Origin: Ulva prolifera
Lineage: Eukaryota > Chlorophyta > Ulvophyceae > Ulvales > Ulvaceae
Assembly: GCA_023078555.1 (NCBI GenBank)
Contig: JALAAN010000023.1
Coordinates: forward strand, 5,001 to 31,936
Reading direction: 5' to 3'
DNA: 26,936 nt
Positions 1 to 8,979 of this stretch are shown one piece after another. The notes under the pieces are model-generated. The model saw only the letters and a program-made list of their open reading frames with translations, was not told the DNA's origin and did not search any database. Position 1 is the stretch's first letter; each line of letters opens with the position of its first letter. Made by a program: the position numbers and the translations under genes.

Positions 1-1232
1 GGCACACACCAGCGTGGGGCAGAGGCTGCGGGGAGGTGGTTCTGGAACCATGCTGCCTGATCCCGGTGGTGGTGTGGAGGCTTGTAGTGAACGGGGCAGC
101 GGGCGGCTCGGCGGGGTCAGGCTCGGCTGAGGCGGTTTCAAACCGGCCGGCAGCGGTGGGCAGCCCATCAGCCAAGTCGAAGCAGATTGCAGCTGCTGCA
201 TTGCGTCTCCGGACATCGCGGCAGTTTCGTATGATGTCGGGTGCCAGGCCTGTAGTGAAGAAGCGTGTGCGTGAGGAGGCAGCTGACAGCGTGTGCGCAG
301 TCGTAGGGAAGGGCGGCGGGTGGGGGCGCGGCTGTGGATGCTGCAGCTGCAGTGGTGGCCTGAAGGTGGCTGTCCTATGGCAGCTCCCAGTGTGGGTAAT
401 ACCACCGTTGCAGACTCCGCCGCTGAGGATCGCCCCTCACCGGGGGGGTCCTAGTGCAGCCAACTGCATCCTGTGATTGATGTATCATGGATCAGCGCTG
501 GTGTGCGCCCCGCTGCTAGGAAGACGTGGCATGTGGGGCGCAGTGCCTCGCAGCGCCCTAAACACAGCAGAGGTGCTGTGTCTCTGACCAGGGCCGTCCT
601 CGATGATTCAGACGACGATGCGCCCTTGCCAGATGCCTCCAACCGGGGTACACCTGCGTCGTTGGTGGATGTTGCTGAGGGTGGCGCACGCGGGCCTCAA
701 AAGTCTTTCACGCAGTGGCTCAGCGGGGTCGCTGCGCAGCGACCTGAGGTTGGGGTTTGTGGCGGCGAAGCGGCACCGGCTGACAGCAGCGCTACCTGTG
801 GGCAGGGTGATGTTGCTGCCCCGGAGCCGGACATTGCGGCCGCGCTTCGCCGTCGTGATTCTCTCATTACACCCGAGCAGGTGCCACCCGTGACAGGTGT
901 GTGTGAGCGGGCGAGTGCTGCACACAGATGCAGTGGTGGTGCTGCCCCTACACCGCAACTGATGCGACCCTCACCGGCACGTGGTGACGGTGTGCCACGC
1001 AGGTGATGATGGCAGGCAGAGTGTGAGAGTTTTTCATTCTTCAACTCCAGCGATGAGGACATCGAGGGTGATGTGTCGTACACAGCGTCCCAGATTAGCC
1101 TACTGTCCTCGGAGTCTGGCGATGAGGACGGGGACAGCGACGTTGTGCCTGTGCCTGCTATGGGTCCAGGTGATGAGCTGCTGCGCTGCATCGTCTTGGG
1201 GACTTGCTCGACAACCCGCAGATGTATGCTAG
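1..1232 (+). pseudogene. Copy A: N-terminal low-complexity exon of the large duplicated gene (partial, frame-broken)
   Basis: It encodes the same Ala/Gly/Ser-rich segment as copy B 17919-19171: a basic patch (VVKKRVREE), Ser/Asp-rich acidic stretches (DDSDDDAP, SSDED) and the end LLDNP-x2-YA. The frame of copy B is broken here by single-base insertions near 110, 309, 352 and in the G run around 450, so the conserved protein is spread over several frames. The exon ends at a GTATGC donor (1233). The following acceptor at 1427 restores reading in the same phase as in copy B. No function is recognised. Because the breaks sit mostly in G runs, sequencing error remains possible, and 'pseudogene' is provisional. 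Confidence 0.6.
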
Positions 1233-4059
1233 GTATGCGGCCACTCGTGTTTGTAATGAGTTCTACTGCCGTGCATGTCCCGCCACCTCCGCACGAAAGC
1301 CATCTGTCATCATTGCAACGCACGCTGCATTCACTGCACGCACGCATGCATTGTGTGTTGAAACTATAGACGCCCGGCACATTCTCACCAGTAACGGCGA
1401 GCTTGCGTGAAGGATCAAGAACAGCAGCATGGGCACGGCGGCGATGGCGCATGATGAGGTGGTCATGCCGCGCCGTGAAATGCTAGTGCGCGGCCTGGCC
1501 TCCAAGTGGTCAGCTTCGTGGACTGACGCCGATGCAGATTGGTATAAGTGCATACCATGCAAAAACGTCGAGAATCAGGAAGGTGCTGCAAGGTTGATGC
1601 TTGTGTTTGCACGAGCGTATCTTGTAGCGTGGTCTCTGCGCAAGACGACCCTGTATTCGACCAGGGTAGCGATGACTCTCGGTCCACCCCTGTGAAGATT
1701 CTCGACGACATTCAGAAATCCAAGAATGGTAAAGGCGGAGGTCAGCATGGGCAGCATTGTGGCCTCATTTGCTAAGTGCCCTGGGCAGGTGTTCTGCGAA
1801 ACACTCACACTCACATTGTTGTCATGGGCTGGCCACATAGGAAGCTTCAATACGCTTGCCATGTACAGATACACCGTATCAACGGTTGTAGATGCGTACT
1901 TGGAGGGACAGCGTATGATTGTCCGTAAAACCCCGTCCGAGGAGCAGGTTGTGGTCTCGATGCCCCTTTCGTGCATGCTGCAGTTTCGTACTGCACACCC
2001 CACAATGTTCCATGGGCACAAAAATACTGACTGTACTGCAGCAGATCGCACAGCGTACCGGTGTGTGCGGTGTGTGATGCTTGTCGATTGCGCATTGTGC
2101 CATCCAGGGCTACCGTCACGGCCACGTTGAATGCTGCTATGCAGGCCTGGAGAGAGGCGAGCCATTTGTTCCGCGCGTTTCGCTTGCAAGTGCGACTATA
2201 CATTATGGCCCTCAAGGCAAACGGCGCTTTGAACGCATTGAAGCCAAAGCCGATGCAAGCTGCAGAGATCCGGAGTTGCGCCGAAGCGACAAACTGCTGG
2301 GTCTATCACATCATGTATGGCCGGGTGGCGGCGTTCTTGGAAGATGCTTTCGGGAGCCCGGAACCCCGTATTTGTGGCGCTCACATGGGGTCACGTCCAC
2401 TTCATTCCCACCTACTATGTGGATGAGGCAACTCAGACGAAGCAGGTGCGGGGGTTGCTCACTCAGTCATACTACATGGATGCACAGCCTATATGTGCAT
2501 GCATGGTGTACATTGTTTATTTCCATGTATGGTGACATGGATGCCTCTGCATCACTGGGGCACCATAGGGAGGCCTGCGTGCACATTGCAAAAGTCGTGC
2601 ACACCGTTTATGTATTCATGCGTTGGGTGACTGACGCTCGTGCTGGTCTCACGTCAATATGGGTCGAGGGCGGGCCGTTTACGGGGGCCCGTGTGTAGGT
2701 CACATTCATGTGCGAGTTCGCTATCGCATGGGACAAGGCACCCAATGTGTTTGGGGTAAAGAATATTGTGGTTGACAACACCGCAGCATTGATGAGGAGG
2801 GTGTAAACTGGAATGACAGTCTGGGCTGCGTCGGGGAACATCTACTCTCCATCGCCTTGCACCAACGCGTCATCGATGTGGAGGATCTCTGCAATCTCAA
2901 GGTCGGTGACAGTTTCAAGCTCAGCCACCTTATCAAAGAAGCGAACATCAGCCCGGCCGCAGGACCCCACACCGGAGGATGTGGACGCAATGTGTGACTT
3001 GCTCATATCCCTTTGCTGTGCCTGTTTTCTTGTTAAATTGTTACATGTGCCACATGATGCAAGGCTAAACAACGCCCAATGGCTGCCGGCCGCCACTTGT
3101 GCATCATTCCACCATGGGTGCCAGCTGCAGCAATGTGTGGTGTCACAGCTCGGTGAGCACTCGGGGTGATTCGAAAGTATATGGCGCACGCAATGCACCC
3201 ATGCAGGTTTTGCTTCTGCCGCTACCATGGTATGGTCCCGCTACGATTTGTACCACTAGCGCCGTACGCCATATCAGCTCTGGTGGCGCGGTTCACTGCG
3301 GCCCGCCGACATGAAAGTACTTTCAAGAGAGCTGCGGACCGGCATGGTACTTGGGCGCATCATCCAGGCGCAGCTACATCACAACGGCAAGAGAACCGCG
3401 TTGCGATTGCCCATGCGGGGCAGTGGTCACTCAATAGCAGTCACATACCAGACCGAGTACCTCCACCCCTCAATCTTGCACTCGCTGTTTGGGGACCTGG
3501 TAACGGACTAGCCCGCAACAGCTTTATGGAAACTAAGTGATGTTGCCTGTTAGCGAGGGCGTGTGTATATATGGCCGCGTGCCGATCCCAATCCCTGTGA
3601 TGCATACAGTCCTGCTGCTTCGGACAACAGATGCACGGCCGGTCGACATACTGTCTAAATTCGCAAGCATGGTACGCAGGCCCTCAAAGATCTGGGAGTG
3701 CCGTCGGCAATGAGCAACCTGGTCAAGACGGCAGCGTTAAGGCCTTGAGTCTCGTGCGGGACAAAAATCAATATGCATTGGCGGTGTATAATGCATGCAG
3801 CTGTGGGGCAGTTGTTCTTACACAGCGCGAGGGCAGGCGGCAGTTGCAAGAAGCCGATGTTCACGGAAGACATTGCTCGACGCAAGCTTGCGCACTCATC
3901 GACGTGACCCGCTCGGGAGCACTAGCTGCGTACGGCTGGACACTCATTCGCAAGATGCATCCCGATGGCCCTGCGCAACTCCACCTGTGGGGCAAAGACA
4001 AGTTTATGCCGCTGATAACGTTCAGGTGCGTTTTTTAAGTTCGTGGGGTAGGGTTTCGC

Positions 4060-4086
4060 GGGGGGGGGGGGGGGGGGGGGGGGGGG
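4060..4086 (+). repeat. Poly-G run, 27 bases
   Basis: An uninterrupted G27 tract preceded by GGGTTTCGC. Runs of this length can form G-quadruplexes and are prone to length error in sequencing. It is the first of a pair; the second run begins 75 bp downstream. Confidence 0.95.
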
Positions 4087-4161
4087 TGCGTAGGCTAACC
4101 GAGTTGCAGGTGTGTACGGCCTTTTGTGCATCCATGTCGGTTACTGTTCTTGTAGTTGAAA

Positions 4162-4162
4162 G

Positions 4163-4191
<29 letters not shown>
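4162..4191 (+). repeat. Poly-G run, 30 bases
   Basis: An uninterrupted G30 tract preceded by TTGAAA and followed by CAATTGCAGGTG. The sequence after both intronic runs soon reads GCAGGTG. It is the second of the pair in this intron. Confidence 0.95.
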
Positions 4192-4193
<2 letters not shown>

Positions 4194-5196
4194 ATTGCAG
4201 GTGTAGTATTGAGCTCAATAGATGTGTTTCGGGAGGCGGTGTATACCTGCGTAGGGTTCGGGTGCGGGTCATGAAGGACGGCCATTGTCCGCAGGAGTGC
4301 ACTCGCGTGATACTCAAACCTGTTGGTACTTTGCGTGTCACACACAGTGTGTCTTCGCTGTGCAGGTGAGTTGAAGGCTTTCTGCGTTATGCTAAGAAAT
4401 GCTGACGAGGTGCAGACGGCATGGTTACATGCACTGGAGGATGCTGGTGGTGATCATGGGGTGGATTTGCGATCCATGCTGAGCACTGCCAGTGGCGGCA
4501 AGATGTTATCGCCACTGGAAGCCATGCATTCGGTTGGAGAGACAGTCGCAGCGGACGTGCGCGAGCACCTCGAAGATCGTGATGCCCAGCTTGACGGCGC
4601 CACCGTTGAAGACATTGCCCAAGACATTGACCTTTGCCGATTTGGGCAAGAGATGTCCACTGCTCAGCTCTTTGGGGAAGAGGGCGACTTCTTAGTGGAG
4701 CGCATGCGGAAACACGAGTGTGTATACAACGCGGACGCAATGAGGCAGAAGCGCCTTACAAAGCTCAATGTCGGTGCCGTTGAAGTGGAGGTACGTGCGG
4801 CAGTCATCTCATGTTGTGCAGCTCCTGCTTAGTGCATGCCATGTACAATGAGCCATGGTTGGTGGAGATGAATGCGTGTCGTCCTTTACATGTGGGCCAC
4901 AGAATTGCGATGTTGCATCGTGGCCACAAGTACTCGCAAGACCACGCATCACAAGGCATGGTGTTGGCATGCAGGTGACCACGGAGGGCCTCAATGCGAT
5001 CCTTGTCCATCGCAAGGCGACTTTGCAGCACTTCAGCATCCCGGTACAGAGGCCGCCGACGCTGAACATGCGGGACTGGATCTGGACCGCGGGCGGTGCG
5101 GGGTTCATGGGTGTCATTCGCCAAATACGGCAGGGCAACGACAGTTTGGAGCAAATGCTGCAGTATCTGCGCTTGGGTGCGACCTCAACAACATTT

Positions 5197-5290
5197 GTGT
5201 TTACCCTTGAGGGCTAGGTCTGTTGGTGAGTCGGCTGTCTACATGGCGCAAGATTATGTTGATGCTCCACCGAAATTTTGTTTCTCACAG
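5197..5290 (+). other. Inferred intron joining core and zinc region (copy A); contains a conserved in-frame TAG
   Basis: The core exon would otherwise end at TAG 5215-5217, which copy B keeps at 24006-24008. A donor at 5197 (GTGTTT, weak) and an acceptor at 5290 (TTTCTCACAG, strong) remove the stop. They leave a 222-nt exon in phase 0 that joins in frame to PACCCRK. Copy B has the same intron with identical length (23988-24081, 94 bp). The alternative is that the core and zinc regions are two adjacent genes, with the second starting near 5220. Confidence 0.45.
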
Positions 5291-8200
5291 CCCGCATGTT
5301 GCTGTAGAAAGAGCACCGGTGCCGGTGGTGGTGCGGAGCTACAAGTCGCTCGAGGTGGCAAATCCGGACATACCGCTTCAGGGCAAGTGCCTCGCTGTTG
5401 ACTCCAAGAAATCGGCAGCGGGGGCGACGGGTGCAGACGAGCTGTGCCTTGCGGATACCGTGGGGGGGGTCAGCAATCAGATGCATCTGTGCCCCCGACA
5501 CCTTCGGAAGCCGCTTCTTCTAATTGAAGATTTCCGTGGTACGCGCACCGCTGGCTTTGGGCGGTACTGCAAGAATACAGCGTGCAAGAAGGTTCTGGAC
5601 ATCGGGAATTTCACGGGATTTGCCACCGTTTGCAACATTCACAGGACAGGCGCAACGATGCTTGGCCGGAAGGCAGTGCTGCCGCCGGTCGATGAGGCAT
5701 TTTACGGGGTTGCGGTGACTGAGCCCCGGCTCGAATCTCTGGTCGCTGGCTCTGCCAACTTGCACAAACGCGATTTGACGCGTTGTGATGTCATCACTTG
5801 TACTGTGCTGCTAGAAACCCAGAAGACTGGCCTCTGCCCGAAGCATGTGAAGGTGATATTTCCATGCGTGTCTGCCCTAAGTCCACATGCTGTGCTACTC
5901 CATGCCATGCCGGGGACGTGTTGCTGATTCAGTGTTGCAGTACATGCATAAATAGGTTGCCTTGCATGTGTTTTGAGTTTCAGATTGGCTCGAGAGTGTT
6001 TCTTCCTAAGATTTGCTTGTCAAGTGACAAGGGATGCTATTTTTGCAGATCCCGCGCCTGATCGATGCTAATGGGGTCGGCGCCGTCAGCTGCAGCCGCT
6101 GCTTCTACCTGAAGGAAGAGGGCCTTTTCGCACAGGACTCGCGCAACTGGAAGCGCCAATGCTGCGTGTGCCTGGAGATGGACGCCCCGCGGCAGGAGCA
6201 GGACGAGCGAGTGCAGGCAGCATTGCCGCGTCCACCCGCACGTGCACCGGTGATGATCACCGCACGGATGCCAGCTGGCGCGCCCTGGCCGGGGAAGCTG
6301 ACCGGCGCGCAATGCGCTGTGTATGTGTGGGACAAGAAGACGGAGGCATACGAGGCTTGCCCGGGGGGTTCGATGACACCTAGCAACCACCGGCACCCCT
6401 CCCGAGTGTGCCCCTATCACCGGAGCTGTGTCATCCACCACACAAATGCGCATGTTACATTTGAGAGAATGTTCTGCAATCGTTGCGCGCTGTGGAAGAG
6501 CCCGGACGGTGGGTAACACGGGCCGACGGCACGACTGCGCGAAGCATTTGCAATGGTTGCGCTGAAGGCGGCGGTCCTAAGCGAGCTCCCGTGCAGCAAG
6601 TGCAGCATGGCACACAAACGCCCGACGGCTTGACCACTGTGCACCAGATCTTGCCCGACATGTCTGACGGCATGGAGTGGCTGCTTTTCTATGCCCCCAA
6701 GTCGCGTGCCAGTAAGGACACTGCATTCAACATGTGGCCGACTCGGGCGGACGAGTGCCATGTTGCCGGTTGCACCAACAGTGTCGGGCCCACGAAGTCA
6801 AGGGTGTGTTATCCTCACATTGATGATGTGTTGTTCCGACAAAGTCAAGACGGGTGGGATGCGACAGTCGTGTACTATTGTCGTGGGTGTCAGCGCTGGA
6901 CGGACGTGAAGCTGTTGGAGGCAGACGGCACGTGCGGGTTGAGATGCGTGTTACGTGGGGATCGAGGGTCGAAGGCTCAGATTGCGGGAGACAAGGACCT
7001 GAGACTCGTCCTCGAGCGTCTCCAGTCTGACCCGGCCCTCGCACTCCTGCCGGCTCGAGATTTCGCACGCGCCCTTGGGCTGCCCACGTGCGACATGCGG
7101 GACAAATCTGAGGTCACACGATGCCATTACATCGATAGTGTGAAGGGCCGTTGCAAGAATAAAATCTCGTTGACGCATGACAGCTGCATGTGCAGCGCCA
7201 AGCAGCACTGCCATGCAGTGGTGCTGAGGGTGTGCGATACAACAGGCGACGCCACAACGTGGTATTGCCCCAAGTGCAAGCGGGTCTGCTCCATCGAGGG
7301 GGTGGGCCTAGTGCGAGGCAGCTATGTATGCGCCCGCTGTTGTGCTGTACATGCGAACCACCAGCAGGCAGCCGAGAAGGCTCGCATTGCCGAGCGGAAG
7401 GATGAGTCCTCGCCCGCAGGGAGCGTTCAGTTGTACAGTGATGAGGAAGATTTCGGCAATGCATGCTGTGTCTCCTCAGACACTGGCGCGGAGTCTGAAG
7501 CCGTCGATGCTGATCAGCCTCCTTGCGCTGTCGACACGGGTGACAGCGACGATGCACTCATGGGTGACGATTACGGCGCCTACACCGAATCGGACTGTGA
7601 TGGTGATGGGGTCGCCCTCATCGGAGAATGCATGCCCGTCGCGGCAGTGCAGGGACAGTCGGTGCCAGCCCCCGCACACGGTGGTGCAAGCTCAAGCCGG
7701 GCTGCTCTCGCGCAGACGCCTGCTGATGCTGCAGTATTTGAATGCCTGACGGCTCCGCCGCCCGGTCGCGCGCGTTGCCGCAACGCGCCCGCGTGCAAGA
7801 AGACACCGCCGCCAGATCGGCTTGTCGACGGACTATGCATCACGTGCTTGTCGAGTTCAAAGGACAGTGGCACAGCTCTGGACGCGATCGTGTTGGTGAC
7901 TGTGCCGGGCACACTGCACCGCAGCGCAGGTGCGATATTGAGCACATGCACTGAACTGTTAATTTGATCAACATTTGAAGGATGACCTTGTGTGCACGAC
8001 TCCTGGTGACTGCACATGAGGACAGGTTTACGCGTGAGTCAGTAGATGAGTGCATTGCGTGCATCCGTGTTGCGACTCAGCTATCGTCATTTGTGCATTT
8101 AATTGGCCAATGTATTACACCAGTGTGCTGTGAAGGCACGCTTGACCTCGTGAAAGCCGATCTCATGGACGACGCGGCTGATGGTGTGATTGTCCCGACC

Positions 8201-8497
8201 AACGCTCTGATGACGGATAAGGCTGCTAGGTACAACCACCGAAAGCGGCAGCGCTACGAAGCGAAGCCACTATCTGAGAAGGAGAAATTGCGGAAGGCGT
8301 ACGATGTGAGCATGCGGGCCGCACGCCGCAAGTCCAGCAAGGGCCTCAAAAACCTTGAGGCGGGCCCAGTCGCGAAAGCGATGCGTGGTCGAACATCATC
8401 GAGTCGGCGATGTGAGCATGGTATGAACTCTGGGTCGTTCGTGTTGTGTGACTGGAATCGCCCGCACGTGGTGTCCCTCCGCACTGCTATGTATTAG
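5291..8497 (+). CDS. Copy A: C-terminal multi-zinc-module region of the large duplicated gene
   Basis: Exons 5291-5852, 6049-7929 and 8136-8497 (stop 8495-8497) join in phase. Six Cys/His modules can be seen: 5388-5642; 5784-6171 (split by the intron at 5853-6048, which reads CPKHVK then IPRLIDANG); 6313-6560; 6756-6947; 7122-7340; and a short one at 7776-7847. The clearest (6756-6947) reads C-x4-C-x11-C-x2-H-x20-C-x2-C-x14-C-x3-C with an aromatic before the second pair (YYCRGCQRW). This recalls SBP-box and EsV-1-7 zinc modules, so a DNA- or RNA-binding or protein-binding role is plausible but inferred. An acidic linker (YSDEEDF, DSDDALMGDD) separates modules 5 and 6. The last exon is Lys/Arg-rich and NLS-like (HRKRQR, RAARRKSSKG). 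Frame breaks: an extra base near 5351 and a missing base near 6511. Confidence 0.6.
5853..6048 (+). other. Intron splitting zinc module 2 (copy A)
   Basis: The donor is GTGATA after AAGCATGTGAAG and the acceptor is CTATTTTTGCAG. Removing 196 bp joins the C-x2-H half of a module to its C-x2-C half in phase 0. Copy B has the same intron (24643-24835, 193 bp) with clearly alignable sequence, unlike the introns of the core. Confidence 0.75.
7930..8135 (+). other. Inferred last intron of the large gene (copy A)
   Basis: Reading on from the zinc exon meets TGA at 7965-7967. A GTGCGA donor at 7930 and an AG acceptor at 8135 give a phase-1 junction (G then GC) leading into TLDLVKADLMDD and an open frame to 8497. 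In copy B the TGA position reads TGG and the frame runs on to 26768. The stop is therefore not conserved, as expected for intronic sequence. The acceptor (GTGAAG) is weak. Confidence 0.45.
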
Positions 8498-8979
8498 AGT
8501 GACGTGGCCACCGAATGATCCCCTCCGCCTGGATCTGTGTCACGGTGCAGAAGTGTGATTTTTATTTGGCTGCGGCACAACAGGATGTGTCCACAAGGGT
8601 TGCTTGCGTAGGGTGCGTGCGCACGTATGAACACGGAAAAAATAAAATCTTTGTGTGTCAGCGATCACTGTGAATGCTTGTATACCATGCCAATACAGAG
8701 GAGTTCCGATGCTGTAGCACGCCTGTCGCAGTTGCGTTGCCAGCCGATGTGTCTACAAGGGTGGGGTCGGTTTGTGATGATGCCGACTATGCCAGTCCTT
8801 GCATTGATAGCACCTCGCTGACCGACCACATGCATGCAGCGTCATCAGCAATGCAAGTGATGGTGGGCTGCACAGTTTAAGCCTCGCGGACTGGACGAAG
8901 CTGGCAGCGGTGGAAGATGTGCTCCCTGACATCTCAGTCGAGGTGCCGATGTGGGTGAGGCAACAGCAAACAGACGCTG
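8498..8979 (+). other. Interval between copy A and the next gene; likely holds 5' exons of that gene
   Basis: No complete ORF is convincing. The frame covering about 8850-8985 reads SLADWTKLAAVEDV and then VEVPMWVRQQQ, which looks coding. It runs into the gene at 8980 only after a one-base shift, so a frameshift or short intron near 8985 is likely. Two short stretches, 8569-8601 and 8728-8763, encode related peptides sharing DVSTRV in the same frame. They may be duplicated small exons. The true start of the downstream gene cannot be placed. Confidence 0.35.
8641..8646 (+). promoter_or_regulatory. Possible polyadenylation signal AATAAA
   Basis: AATAAA lies 144 bp after the inferred stop of copy A (8497) and before the next plus-strand gene, a sensible place for a 3' end. 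A second AATAAA, at 7159, lies inside coding sequence and means nothing. Algal groups differ in the signal they use, so this is weak evidence. Confidence 0.25.

Larger units (their letters stand above)
4026..4365 (+). other. Intron with two long G runs (copy A)
   Basis: This intron lies between the GWTLIRKMHP exon and the DLCRFGQEMS exon. The apparent donor is GTGCGT at 4026, but it is not phase-compatible with the downstream exon, which fits the decayed state of copy A. The acceptor is TGTGCAG ending at 4365. It contains G27 (4060-4086) and G30 (4162-4191), which are absent from the equivalent copy B intron at 21912-23045. The two introns share no evident sequence. Confidence 0.6.
1428..5196 (+). 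pseudogene. Copy A: conserved core exons of the large duplicated gene, multiply frameshifted
   Basis: Exons inferred by alignment to copy B: 1428-1947, 2145-2445, 2699-2991, 3207-3499, 3680-4025, 4366-4790 and 4975-5196. Each is bounded by GT and AG. Conserved marks include WYKCIPC, GHIGSFNTLA, KPKPMQAAEIRSC, WDKAPNVFGVKNI, FCFCRYHGMVPLRF, GWTLIRKMHP, LHLWG and DLCRFGQEMS. The frame is broken near 1630, 1732 (extra G), 2346 (extra G), 2789, about 2950, about 3737 and twice between 3800 and 3930, always with the conserved protein resuming in another frame. The exon at 4366-4790 is intact and exactly as long as its partner (425 nt). Most differences from copy B are at third codon positions, so the copy was under protein-level constraint until recently. 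No known family is recognised. Confidence 0.65.
1..8161 (+). repeat. Segmental duplication, copy A (left-truncated)
   Basis: This stretch is colinear with 17919-26936 and contains the same exons in the same order and orientation. By eye, 1-1066 and 4965-8161 match copy B almost base for base, including the intron at 5853-6048. The stretch 1067-4964 matches only in exons. The offset grows from 17918 at the left to about 18783 at 7981, because copy B has longer introns, chiefly 21912-23045. The window edge cuts the left end, so the true 5' boundary of the repeat is not visible. Confidence 0.95.

Noticed and set aside
697..1452. 251-codon minus-strand ORF, with a similar one in copy B at 18611-19282
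   Set aside because: It is the antisense of a GC-rich coding exon. It appears conserved only because the plus strand is nearly identical between copies.
3795..4274. ORF running through poly-G as poly-Gly, and the minus-strand poly-Pro ORFs at 3922-4345
   Set aside because: They cross an intron and two G runs; the conserved peptide of the exon lies partly in another frame.
7156..7164. AATAAA as a polyadenylation signal
   Set aside because: Lies inside an open zinc-module exon in both copies.
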